A stretch of DNA of 64,000 bases from positions 1,488,001 to 1,552,000 of the forward strand of contig JAPNXP010000006.1 of NCBI GenBank assembly GCA_028753945.1, read 5' to 3'. Shown here one piece after another: positions 1-13,085 of this stretch (position 1 is its first letter; every line of letters begins with the position of its first letter). The notes below the pieces were generated by a model. The model made no database searches. It saw only the letters and a program-made list of their open reading frames with translations, and was not told where the DNA came from. This DNA comes from Hexactinellida sp. DTS-2022. Its lineage: Eukaryota > Porifera > Hexactinellida. A program made the translations under genes and the position numbers.

Positions 1-241
1 GGATTAAATAAAATATTATAATATAAGGAATTTGTTGACTTAATTAAACTTAACCGTGGATAACATTGCTAAAATAAATAACTAATAATATAATTTATTA
101 TCGATATAGTATAATGAATGAATGGCAGTAAACTATAGATGGTTTATGATAGAAACAAACTTCAAATTTATCTACCATTCCTTGTGACTTGGACCAATTA
201 ACAAATGGTTTTTGACACCTTGAGGCGTTGAAGACTGGGCG

Positions 242-372
242 AAAAAAAATCCAAAATTGCAGACTGTGCCAATAGCATGTTCCTTTGGAGGCACTATCAA
301 TAAACAAACAACAAAATATAGTGCCACCAAAGGAACATGCGTCGGCACAGGCTGCAATTTTGGATTTTTTTT
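242..372. repeat. Hairpin copy 1
   Basis: The arms begin aaaaaaaatccaaaattgca and pair with tgcaattttggattttttt. This copy has an older left arm (agactgtgccaatagcatg). Two TATACTATAGTATA palindromes follow directly. Confidence 0.9.
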
Positions 373-480
373 TACTGTGCCGACTATACTATAGTATAGT
401 GGCCCAGTTCTAATCTTACTGCCTTTATTACTGTGCCGACTATACTATAGTATAGTGGCCCAGTATTAGAATCACTGCCT
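373..480. repeat. Two tandem ~55 bp palindrome units
   Basis: Two copies of ctgtgccgactatactatag..tatagtggcccagt lie head to tail, centred on the perfect palindrome TATACTATAGTATA. The first ten bases, ctgtgccgac, are also in the arm of the neighbouring hairpin. The same unit recurs at 2798-2913 and 13035-13085, and inverted at about 45615-45655. Confidence 0.85.
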
Positions 481-1801
481 TTATTATTATTTTTATTATT
501 ATTATTATTTCTCCGTAGCAGGTGCCCTGGCCACACCTGTATACATAGAGGGCTGAAACTTGGCATGTAGATTCGGAGTCGACGTCTAATTTGCACCTGG
601 GGTTACGATTTTGTATTAACAAATTTTTGACACATCTTTAACACCTTTCAAAATTTGTCTGGTCCATAACTCAAAAAATGTTTTACTAAACCCCAAAATT
701 TTATTTCACATTTGGATTCGCCATAAAATTCTGCGTCTGATGGGAGAAGAAAACTTTCAATAAAGAGTTCTATTTCTGCCATAAATGGGGGTTGAAATTT
801 CTTTGTTTACTCACACTTCAGTTTCAGTATAACTGTTAAATCAAATTCCATTGTTTCAACTTGTAATAATTATATTGATTTAACTTGTTAAATCTTACTC
901 TATTGATTCAACTTGCGATAATTAAATTGATTTAACTTATAAATTCCAGCTGGCTTCTATTTAATTTTAGTATTACTATACAATTGATTAAATTAAATAA
1001 TATAATATAAGGAATTTGTTGACTCAACTCAACCAACCATGGATAACATTGCTAAAATAAATAACTAATAATATAATTTATTATCAATACATAATGAATG
1101 AATGGCATTAAACTGAAGATGGTTTATGATAGAACCGTTAAGATTTTACATTCCACAACAACGACAGATTAAGTGATTATATTTATTTCGGCGAGAATAT
1201 TCTTGCACAATTAATGTACTGACATATTTAATTCTAATTAATTCGCTCTGTGTTTACCGTATAGAGATGGTTCAAAATAGATTATTGGGGTTATCGAGTG
1301 CGTGGAATTCAAATATTATAGTGAAATTCAATTTAAATTAATAATAATTGCAAATAATTGAACTTAATTTATTTTGCTGTATATAATAATGGTGTTAAAT
1401 AATTAATAAATTAATTAAATATTTATACTAATTAGCTAAATTTCATTAATCTCAGAGATGATACAAGATAGAAACAAACTTTCAATTTATCAATTGGTCC
1501 TTATGCCAGGTACCACCTATACAAGTGGGTCTTGACACCTTGAGGTGATTATGACATCATCAAAAAAATGTACTTTTACAATTTTTTTAATTCGATATTT
1601 AAAATGGGTTAGTTGATGTTGGGTGATGACCCAACACACACATAAAAAATGCTGAGTCATCAGCTATTATATTCTACTCAAACTTGAATATCTCTAAAAT
1701 TATATGAACTAAATGGAAACTTCCACCACTCTAAGGGTCGATGCCTTCTGTAACACCTTTTTGAAATAATTTAACACCTTCATAGTGATGATGACATGGC
1801 G

Positions 1802-1932
1802 AAAAAAAATCCAAAATTGCAGCCTGCGCCGACAGAATGTTCTTTTGGAGGCACTATATATAAACAACTAACAAAATGTAGTGCCACCAAAGGAACATGC
1901 GTCGGCACAGGCTGCAATTTTGGATTTTTTTT
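1802..1932. repeat. Hairpin copy 2
   Basis: Full-length hairpin (gcctgcgccgacag left, ctgtgccgacgcatg on the opposing strand of the right arm). It is preceded by gatgatgacatggcg and followed by a type A head. Confidence 0.9.
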
Positions 1933-2657
1933 TTATTATTTTTATTTCTCCGTAGCAGGTGCCCTGGCCACACCTATATACATAGAGGGCTGAAACTTGG
2001 CATGTAGATTCGGAGTCGACGTCTGATTTGCACCTGGGGTTACGATTTTTGATTAACAAATTTTTGACACATCTTTAACACCTTTCAAAATTTGTCTGGT
2101 CCATAACACAAAATATGTTTTACTAAACCCCTAAATTTTATTTCACATTTGGATTCACCATAAAATTCTGCGTCTGATGGGAGAAGAAAACTTTCAATAA
2201 AGAGTTTTATTTCTGCCATAAATGGGGGTTGAAATTTCTTTGTTTACTCACACTTCAGTTTCAGTATAACTGTTAAATCTAATTCCATTGTTTCAACTTG
2301 TAATAATTATATTGATTTAACTTGTTAAATCTTACTCTATTGATTCAACTTGCGATAATTAAATTGATTTAAATTATAAATTCCAGCTGGCTTCTAATTA
2401 ATTGTAGTATTACTATACAATGGATTAAATAAAATAATATAATATAAGGAATTTGTTGACTCAACTCAACCAACCGTGGATAACATTGTTAAAATAAATA
2501 TCTAATAATATAACTTATTATCAATACATAATGAATGAATGGCATTAAACTCAAGATGGTTTAAGATAGAAACAAACTTCAAATTTATCTACCGTTCCTT
2601 GTGACTCGGAACATTTAACAAATGCTTCTTCACACCTTGGGCATTGATGACTTGGCG

Positions 2658-2786
2658 AAAGAAAATCCAAAATTGCAGCCTGCGCCGACAGCATGTTCCT
2701 TTGGAGGCACTATCAATAAACAACTAACAAAATATAGTGCCACCAAAGGAACATGCGTCGGCACAGGGTGCAATTTTGGATTTTTT
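2658..2786. repeat. Hairpin copy 3
   Basis: Full-length hairpin followed by two TATACTATAGTATA palindrome units and then a type B head. It closes a short (856 bp) unit. Confidence 0.9.
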
Positions 2787-2797
2787 ATTTTTATTAT

Positions 2798-2913
2798 TAC
2801 TGTGCCGACTATACTATAGTATAGTGGCCCAGTATTGGAATCACTGCCTTTATTATTATTTATTTTTACTGTGCCGACTATACTATAGTATAGTGGCCCA
2901 GTATTGGTCTTAG
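2798..2913. repeat. Two tandem palindrome units
   Basis: Two copies of the ctgtgccgac-TATACTATAGTATA-gtggcccagt unit, separated by a T-rich linker. Confidence 0.85.
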
Positions 2914-4000
2914 TGCCTTGGTTATTATTTTCCTTCGGTATCCTCTCCACAGAACTGAGTTTTATTAACTAAGAGCCCAAATTTTCAGGATATGTGTCTC
3001 ATGGGTTACAGATGTGCACCTGGGGTCACGTTTTTTTATCACATTTATTTGGCCACATTTTTGCACCAGTTTAATATTAGAAAAAGAACAATAAATATCC
3101 GCGAATATTTAATTTATATGCATTCGATAGAGAATTAAATTCTACACCTTTTCACAGTGCACGAATTTTTAAATTGGGCTTCGTTTGTTCCACAATTGAG
3201 TTGGAAATTTCCTTTGTTTACTAACACTTCAGTTCAGTTGAAAGTGTTAAATCTAATTCTATTGTTTCAACTTGTGATTATTATATTGATTCAACTTGTG
3301 AGATCGAGTAGGCTTCTATTTTCCAATTGAAAACTAAGATTATAGATTTCAATAACAACGACAGATTATGTGATTATATTTACTTCTGCAAGAATACTCT
3401 TGCACTGTTAATATACTGACGTAATTAATTATAATTAATTAAGTCAGTATATGACTTATATAGATGCTCCCAATTTGTTTATTAGGCGTTATCGAGTGTG
3501 CGGAATTGAAATTTGATAGCCAAATAAATTTATTTGTTATTTATGACAAAATAATCAAACTTTATAAATATAAGTTGACATTGAAATTGGTGTTAAATTA
3601 TAAATAATATTAATAATTATTTATACTAATTAATTAAATATCATAAATCTCAGAGACTATAGAAGATAGAAACAAACTTTCAATTTATCAATTGATCCTT
3701 AAGCCACGTAGCACCTCTATAAATGTGTCTTGACACCTTGAGGTGTTAATGACATCGTAAATAAAATGAGTTTTGACAATTTTGTGAATTATATATTTCG
3801 AATGGGTTGGGTGGTGTTGGGTGATCACCCAACACGCACATAAAAAATGCTGACTCATCACTTATTATATTCTACTCAAACTTGAATATCTCTAAAATGA
3901 AGTGAGCTAAATGGAAACTTCCAACACTCTAAGGGTCATTGCCTTCTGAAACACTTTTCTGAAATAATTTAACACCTTCATAGTTATGATGACTTGGCGA

Positions 4001-4132
4001 AAAAAAAATCCAAAATTGCAGCCTGTTCCGACAGCATGTTCCATTGGAGGCACTATCAATAAACCACCACCAAAATATAGTGCCACCAAAGGAACATGCG
4101 TCGGCACAGGCTGCAATTTTGGATTTTTTTTT
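4001..4132. repeat. Hairpin copy 4
   Basis: Full-length hairpin with loop tcaataaaccaccaccaaaa. It is followed by a type A' head (ctccgtagacggtgccctgg). Confidence 0.9.
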
Positions 4133-5416
4133 TCTCCGTAGACGGTGCCCTGGCCAGAGCTTTAGAGTTGATGGGCTAAAACTTGGCATGTAGGTGCGAT
4201 AGGACCGTCTAATTTGCACCTGGGGTTACGATTTTTGATTAACAAATTTTTTACACATCTTTAACACCTTTCAAAATTTGTCTGGTCCATAACTCAAAAA
4301 TTGTTTTACTAAACCCCCACATTTTATTTTATATTTGGATTCACCATAAAATTCTGCGTCTGATGGGAGAAGAAATCTTTCAATAAAGGGGTCAATTTCT
4401 GCCATAAATGGGGGTTGAAATTTCTTTGTTTACTGACACTTCAATTTCAGTAAAGTGTTAAATCTAATTCTATTGTTTCAACTTGTAATAATTATATTGA
4501 TTTAACTTGTTAAATCCTACTCTAGTGATTCAACTTGCGATAATTATATTGATTTAACTTATAAATTCCAGCTGGCTTCTATTTAATTCTACCATTACTA
4601 TACAATGGATTAAATTAAATTAATTTATACAAGGAATTTGTTGACTTAACTCAACTCACCGTGGATAACATTGCTAAAATAAATAACTAATAATTTAATT
4701 TATTATCAATAAGTAATGAATGGCATTAAACTAAAGATGGTTTATGATAGAACCGTTAACATTTACATTCCACAACAACGACAGATAAAGTGATTATATT
4801 TATTTCGCGAGAATATTCTTGCACAATTAATGTACTGACGTAATTTATTATAATTAATTCCTTTTGTATTTAACTTATAGACGGTTCCAATTGGATTATT
4901 GGGGTTATCGAGTGCGCTGAATTCAAATATGATAGTGAAATTCGATTTAAATTAATAATAAGTGCAAATAATTGAACTTTATTTATTTTGCTGTACATAA
5001 TAATGATGTTAAATTATTAATTTATTAATTAAATATTTATACAAATTAGCTAAATTTCATTAATCTCAGAGATGATACAAGATAGAAACAAACTTTCAAT
5101 TTATCAATTGGTCCTTATGCCACGTACCACCTATACAAGTGAGTCTTGACACCTTGAGGTGATGATGACATCGTCAAAAAAATGTATTTTTACAATTTTG
5201 TGAATTCGATATTTAAAATGGGTTATTTGAAGTTGGGTGAAGACCCAACACTCACATAAAAAATGCTGAGTCATTACAGATTATATTCTACTGAAACTTG
5301 AATATCTCTTTAATGAAGTGAGCTGAATGGAAACTTCCACCACTCCAAAGGGTCGTTGCCTTCTGAAACACCTTTCTGAAATAATTTAACACCTTCATAG
5401 TGATGATGACATGGCG

Positions 5417-5544
5417 AAAAAAAAATCCAAAATTGCAGCCTGTGCCGACAGCATGTTCCTTTGGAGGCACTATCAATAAACCAACAACAAAATATAGTGC
5501 CACCAAAGGATCATGCGTCGGCACAGGCTGCAATTTTGGATTTT
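5417..5544. repeat. Hairpin copy 5
   Basis: Full-length hairpin. The right arm has gatcatgcg instead of gaacatgcg. A type B-like head follows. Confidence 0.9.
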
Positions 5545-6616
5545 ATTATTAGTCCGTAGCCTCTCTACTGACCAGAGTTTTATTAACTAAGAACCCAAAA
5601 TTTCAGGATATGTGTCTCATGGGTTACAGATGTGCACCTGGGGTTACGATTTTTTATCACATTTTTTTGGACACATTTTTGCACCTGTTTAATATTGAAA
5701 CAGGAACAATAAATGGTACCCGACAATTAAATTTATATGCATTCGATAGAGAATTAAATTCTACACCTTTTTACAGTGCACGAATTTTCAAATTGTACAT
5801 AGTTTGTGCCACAATTGAGTTGCAAGTTTCCTTTGTTTACTAACACTTCAGTTCAATTGAAGTGTTTTAATCGAATTCTATTGTTTCAACTTGTAATAAT
5901 TATATTGATTCAACTTTTGAGATCGAGTAGGCTTCTATTTTCTAATTGAAAAACTAAGATTTTACATTCCTTAACAACCACAGATTATGTGATTATATTT
6001 ATTTCTGCATAGAATATTCTTGAACAATGGATACATGACATATTTAATTCAAATTAATTCGTTCTCTGTTTAACTTATAGAGACGGTTCGAATTAGATTA
6101 TTGGGGTTATCGAGTGCGCTGAATTCAAATATCATAGTGAAATTAAATTTAAATTAATAATAATTGCAAATAATTGAACTTAATTTATTTGCTGTACATA
6201 ATAATGGTGTTAAATAATTAATAAATTTGTTAAATATTAATACTAATTACCTAAATTTCATTAATCTCAGAGATGTTACAAGATAGAAACAAAATTTCAA
6301 TTTATCAATTGGTCCTTATGGTCCCTCCCACCTATACAAGTGGATCTTGACACCTTGAGGTGATGATGACATCGTTAAAAAAATGTATTTTTACAATTTT
6401 GTGAATTAAATATTTCGCATGGGTTGGTTGGAGTTGGGTGAATACCCAACACGCAGATAAAAAATGCTGAGTCATCACATATCATATTCTACTGAAACTT
6501 GAATATCTCTAAAATGAAGTGAGCTAAATGGAAACTTCAACCACTCTAAGGGTCGTTGCCTTCTGAAACACCTTTCTGAAATAATTTAATACCTTCATAG
6601 TGATGATGACATGGCG

Positions 6617-6744
6617 AAAAAAAATCCAAAATTGTAGCCTGTGCTGACAGCATGTCCTTTGGAGGCACTATCAATAAACCACCACCAAAATATAGTGCCA
6701 CCAAAGGAACATGCGTCGGCACAGGCTGCAATTTTGGATTTTTT
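6617..6744. repeat. Hairpin copy 6
   Basis: Full-length hairpin. The left arm has small changes (tgtagcctgtgctgacag, gtcctttgg). A type B head follows. Confidence 0.9.
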
Positions 6745-7811
6745 ATTATCCTTCCGTATCCTCTCCACAGAACAGAGTTTTATTTACTAAGAGGCCAAAT
6801 TTTCAGGATATGTGTTTCATGGGTTATAGATGTGCACCTGGGGTCACGATTTTTGATTATATTTTTTTGGACACATTTTTGCACCTGTTTAATGTTAGAA
6901 AAGGAACAATAAATGGTGCCCAAATATTTAATTTATTTGCATTCGATAGAGAATTAAATTTTACACCTTTTCACAGTGCACGAATGTTTAAATTGGGTTT
7001 CGTTTGTGCCACATATTAGTTGCAAATTCCCTTTGTTTACTAACACATCAATTCAAATGAAAGTGTTAACTCTAATTCTATTGTTTCAACTCGTTATTAT
7101 TATATTGATTCAACTTGTGAGTTCGAGTAGGCTTCTATTTTCTAAATGAAAACTAAGATTATATATTTCAATAACAACGACAGATTATGTGATTATATTT
7201 ATTTCTGCTTAGAATATTCTTGCACAATGGATACATGACATATTTAATTCTAATTAATTCGCTCTGTGTTTAACTTATAGAGACGGTTCCGATTAGATTA
7301 TTGGGGTTATCGAGTGCGCTGAATTAAAATATGATTGTGAAATTAAATTTTAATTAATAATAATTGCAAATAATTGAACTTAAGATATTTTGATGTACAT
7401 AATATTGGTGTTAAATTATTAATAGATTAATTAAATATTTATACTAATTATCTAAATTTCATTGATCTTAGAAATGATAGAAGATAGAAACAAACTTTAA
7501 AATTATCAATTGGTCCTTATGGCACGTGCCACCTATACAAATGGGTCTTGACACCTTGAAGTGATGATGACATCGTAAAAAAAATGTAGTTTTACAATTT
7601 TGTGAATTAAATAATTCGCATGGGTTGGTTGGAGTTGGGTGAATACCCAACACGCATTTTAAAAATGCTGAGTCATCACAGATTATATTCTACTGAAACT
7701 TGAATATTTCTCAAATGAAGTGAGCTAAATGGAAACTTCCACCACTCTAAGGGTCGTTGCCTACTGAAACACCTTTCTGTAATAATTTAACACCTTCATA
7801 GTGACTAGGCG

Positions 7812-7936
7812 AAAAAAATCCAAAATTGCAGCTTGTGCCGACAGCATGTTCCTTTGGAGGCACTATCAATAAACCACCACCAAAATATAGTGCCACCTAA
7901 GGACATGCGTCGGCACAGGGTGCAATTTTGGATTTT
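7812..7936. repeat. Hairpin copy 7
   Basis: Full-length hairpin. The right arm has lost one base (aaggacatgcg). A type B head follows. Confidence 0.9.
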
Positions 7937-9017
7937 ATTATTATTATTATCCTTCCGTATCCTCTCCACAGAACAGAGTTTAATTAACTAAGAGCCCAAA
8001 CTTTCAGGATATGTGTCTCATGGGTTACAGATGTGCACCTGGGGTCACGATTTTTTATTACATTTTTTTGGACACATTTTTGCACCTGTTTAATATTGAA
8101 ACAGGAACAATAAATAGTACCCGAAAATTAAATTTATATGCATTCGATAGAGAATTAAATTCTACACCTTTTCACAGTGCACGAATTTTTAAATTGAGTT
8201 TCGTTTGTGCCACAATTGAGTTGCAAGTTTCCTTTGTTTACTAACACTTCAGTTCAATTGAAGTGTTTTAATCGAATTCTATTGTTTCAACTTGTAATAA
8301 TTATATTGATTCAACTTGTGAGATCGAGTAGGATTCTATTTTCTAATTGAAACCTAAGATTTTACATTCCACAACAACGACAGATAAAGTGATTATATTT
8401 ATTTCTGCGAGAATATTCTTGCACTGTTAATAGACTGACGTAATTAATTATAATTAATTCAGTCAGTATATGACTTATATAGATGCTTCCAATATGTTTA
8501 TTAGGGGTTATCGAGTGTGCGCAAATGAAATTTGATTAATAAATTAATTAATTAATTATTTATGACAAAATAATTTAACTTAATAATTGTAAGTTGACAT
8601 TGAAATTGGTGTTATATTATAAATAATATTAATAATTATTTATACTAATTAATTAAATATCATAAATCTCAGAATTCAAATAAGATAGAAACAAACTTCC
8701 AATTTATCAATTGATCCTTATGCCACGTAACACCTCTACAAATGGGTATTGACACCTTGAGGTGATGATGACATCATAAAAAAATGTGTTTTTACAATTT
8801 TGTTAACTCGATATTTAAAATGGGTTAGTTGAAGTTGGGTGATGACCCAACACTCACATAAAAAATGCTGAGTCATCAGCTATTATATTCTACTGAAACT
8901 TGAATATCTCTAAAATGAAGTGAACTAAATGGAAACTTCCGCCACTCTAAGGGTCGATGTCTTCTGTAACACCTTTTGAAATATTTTAACACCTTCATAG
9001 TGATGATGACATGGCGG

Positions 9018-9151
9018 AAAAAAAAATCCAAAATTGCAGCTGTGCTGACAGCATGTCCCATTGGATAAATCAATAAACTATCAGTAAACCACCACCAAAA
9101 TATAGTGCCACCAAAGGAACATGCGTCGGCACAGCTGCAATTTTGGATTTT
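9018..9151. repeat. Hairpin copy 8
   Basis: Full-length hairpin with a diverged left arm and an enlarged loop. A type A head follows. Confidence 0.85.
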
Positions 9152-9886
9152 ATTATTATTATTATTTTTTTTATTTCTCCGTAGCAGGTGCCCTGGCCAC
9201 ACCTGTATACATTGACGGCTGAAACTTGGCATGTAGTTGCGGAGGGACCGTCTAATTTGCACCTGGGGTTACGAATTTTCATTAAGAAATTTTTGACACA
9301 TCTTTAACACCTTTCAAAATTTGTCTGGTCCATAACTCAAAATATGTTTTAATAAACCCCTAAATTTTATTTCATATTTGGATTCACCATAAGATTCTGC
9401 GTCTGATGGGAGAAGAAGATTTTCAACAAAGGGTTTAATTTCTGCCATTAATGGGGGTTAAAATTTCTTTGTTTACTCACACTTCAATTTCTGTAAAACT
9501 GTGAAATCTAATTCCATTGTTTCAACTTGTAATAATTATATTGATTTAACTTGTTAAATCTTACTCTATTGATTCAACTCGCGATAATTATATTGATTTA
9601 ACTTATAAATTCCAGCTGGCTTCTATTTAATTGTAGTATTACTATACAATGGATTAAATAAAATTATATATTACAAGGAATTTGTTGACTAAACTCAAAT
9701 CACCGTGGATAACATTGCTAAAATAACTAACTAATAATATAATTTATTATCAATACATAATGAATGAATGGCATTAAACTCTAGATGGTTTATGATAGAA
9801 ACAAACTTCAAATTTATCTACCGTTCCTTGTGACTCGGACCAATTAACAAATGCTTCTTCACACCTTGGGCGTTGATGACTTGGCT

Positions 9887-10019
9887 AAAAAAAATCCAAA
9901 ATTGCAGCCTGCGCCGACAGCATGTTCCTTTGGAGGCACTATCAATAAACAACCAACAAAATATAGTGCCACCAAACGAACTTGCGTCGGCACAGGGTGC
10001 AATTTTGGATTTTTTTTTT
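9887..10019. repeat. Hairpin copy 9
   Basis: Full-length hairpin closing a short unit. The right arm has gaacttgcg. A type A' head follows. Confidence 0.9.
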
Positions 10020-11291
10020 CTCCGTAGACGGTACCCTGGCTACACCTTTATACATTGAGGGCTGAAACTTGCCATGTAGATGCGAAGTGCCCTTCTAATT
10101 TGCACCTGGGGTTACGATTTTTGATTACGAAATTTTGCACACATCTTTAACACCTTTCAAAATTTGTCTGGTCCATAACTCAAAATATGTTTTACTAAAC
10201 CCCCAAATTTTATTTCATATTTGGATTCATCTTAAAATTATGCGTCTGTTGGGAGAAGAAATCTTTCACTAAAGGGGTCAATTTCTGCCATAAATGGGGG
10301 TTAAATTTCTTTGTTTACCCACACTTCAATTTCAGTAAAGTGTTAAATCTAATTCTATTGTTTCAACTTGTAATAGTTATATTAATTTAACTTGTTAAAT
10401 CCTACTCTAGTGATTCAACTTGCGATAATTATATTGATTTAACTTATAAATTCTAGCTGGCTTCTATTTAATTGTAGTATTACTATACAATGGATAAAAT
10501 AAAATAATATAATATAAGGAATTTGTTGACTCAACTCAACCAACCATGGATAACATTGCTAAAATAAAAAACAAATAATATACCTTATTATCAATACATA
10601 ATGAATGAATGGCATTAAACTCAAGATGGTTTATGATAGAACTGTTAAGATTTTATATTCCACAACTACGACAGATTAAGTGATTATATTTATTTCGGCG
10701 AGAATATTCTTGCACAATTAATGTACTGACGTTATTAATTATAATTAATTCCTTTTGTATTTAATTTATAGACGGTTCCAATTGGATTATTGGGGTTATC
10801 GAGTACGTAGAATTCATATTTTATAGTGAAATTCAATTTAAATTAATAATAATTGCAAATAATTGAACTTAATTTATTTTGCTGTATATAATAATGGTGT
10901 TAAATAATTATAAATTAATTAAATATTTATACTAATTAGCTAAATTTCATTAATTTCAGAGATGATTCAAGATAGAAACAAACTTTCAATTTATCAATTG
11001 GTCCTTATGCCACGTTCCACCTATACAAGTGGGTCCTGACACCTTGAGGTGATTATGACATCGTCAAAAAAATGTGTTTTTACAATTTTGTTAATTCGAT
11101 ATTTAAAATGGGTTAGTTGATGTTGGGTGATGACTCAACACTCACATAAAAAATGCTGAGTCATCACTCAAACTTGAATATCTTTGAAATGAAGTGATCA
11201 AAAACGAAACTTACATCTCAATAAGGGTCGTTGCCTTCTGTAACACCTTTTTGAAATAATTTAACACCTTCATAGTTATGATGACATGGCG

Positions 11292-11424
11292 AAAAAAAAT
11301 CCAAAATTGCAGCTTGTGCCGACAGCATGTTCCTTTGGAGGCACTATCAATAAACCACAACCAAAATATAGTGCCCCCCAAGGAACATGCGTCGGCACAG
11401 GCTGCAATTTTGGATTTTTTTTTT
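11292..11424. repeat. Hairpin copy 10
   Basis: Full-length hairpin with cccccaagg in the right arm. It is followed by a type A head that switches to type B sequence near 11600. Confidence 0.9.
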
Positions 11425-12121
11425 CTCCGTAGACGGTGCCCTGGCCACACCTTTATACATAGAGAGCTGAAACTTGGCATGTAGGTGCGATGGGACCGTA
11501 TAATTGGCACCTGGGGTTACGAATTTTGATCAAATTATTTTAACACCTATTTAAACTAGTTATGGCTCATAAAATGAAATAATTATTTTTGAGCTTGATA
11601 AATTTTACATGTACGGATAGAGAATTAAATTCTACACCTTTTCACAGTGCACGAAATTTTAAATTGGGTTTCGTTAGTGCCACAATAGAGTTTCAAGTTT
11701 CCTTTGTTTACTAATACTACAGTCCATTGAAAGTGTTAAATCTAATTCCATTGTTTCAACTTGTAATAATTATATTGATTTAACTTGTTAAATCCTACTC
11801 TATTGATTCAACTTGCGATAATTATATTGATTAAACTTATAAATTCCAGCTGGCTTCTATCTAATTGTAGTATTACTATACAATGGATTAAATAAAATCT
11901 AATTATATAAGGAATTTATTGACTTTACTCAAATCACCGTGGATAACATTGCTAAAATAAATAACTAATAATATAATTTATTATCAATACAAAATGAATG
12001 AATGACATTAAACTCAAGATGGTTTGTGATAGAAACAAACTTCAAATTTATCAACCGTTCCTTGTGGCTCGGATCAATTTACAAATGGATCATGACACCT
12101 TGAGGCGTTGATGACATCGCG

Positions 12122-12250
12122 AAAAAAATCCAAAATTGCAGATGTGCTGACAGCATGTTCCTTTGGAGGCACTTTCAATAAACCACCAACAAGATATAGT
12201 GCCACCAAAGGAACATGCGTCGGCACAGTCTGCAATTTTGGATTTTTTTT
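12122..12250. repeat. Hairpin copy 11
   Basis: Full-length hairpin closing a short unit. A type A' head follows. Confidence 0.9.
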
Positions 12251-12907
12251 CTCCGTAGACGGTGCCCTGGCCAGAGCTTTGGAGTTGATGGGATAAAACT
12301 TGGCATGTAGGTGCGGTTGGACCGTCTAATTTGCACCTGGGGTTACGATTTTTGATTAACAAATTTTGGACACATTTTTGACACCTTTCAAAATTTGTCT
12401 GGTCCATAACTAAAAAGATGTTTTACTAAACCCCCAAATTTTATTTCATATTTGGATTCACCATAAAATTCTGCGTCTGATGGGAGAAGAAATTTTTCAA
12501 TAAAGGGGTCAATTTCTGCCATAAATGGGGGTTGAAATTTCTTTGTTTACTCACACTTCAATTGCAGTAAAGTCTTAAATCTAATTCTATTGTTTCAACT
12601 TGTAATAATTATATTGATTTAACTTATAAATTCCTGCTGGCTTCTATTTAATTCTAGTATTACTATACAATTGATTAAATTAAATAATATAATATAAGGA
12701 ATTTGTTGACTCAACTCAACCAACCATGGATAACATTGCTAAAATATATAACTAATAATATAACTTATTATCAATACATAATGAATGAATGGCATTAAAC
12801 TCAAGATGGTTTATGATAGAAACTTACTTCAAATTTATCTACCGTTCCTTGTGACTCCAACCAATTAACAAATGGTTCTTGACACCTTGGGCGTTGATGA
12901 CTTGGCG

Positions 12908-13034
12908 AAAAAAATCCAAAATTGAAGCCTGCGCCGACAGCATGTTCCCTTGGAGGCACTATCAATAAACCACCAACAAAATATAGTGCCACCAAAGGAA
13001 CTTGCTGTCGGCGCAGGCTGCAATTTTGGATTTT
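12908..13034. repeat. Hairpin copy 12
   Basis: Full-length hairpin; the right arm reads aacttgctgtcggcgc. It is followed by one TATACTATAGTATA-like palindrome (13035-13085; tatacaatagtata here) and then by unrelated sequence. Confidence 0.9.
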
Positions 13035-13085
13035 ACTGTGCCGACTATACAATAGTATAGTGGCCCAGTTCTAATCTTACTGCCT

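Noticed and set aside
1796..1993. Open frames such as MAKKNPKLQPAPTECSFGG across the array
   Set aside because: They recur at nearly every hairpin on both strands and simply translate the inverted repeat.
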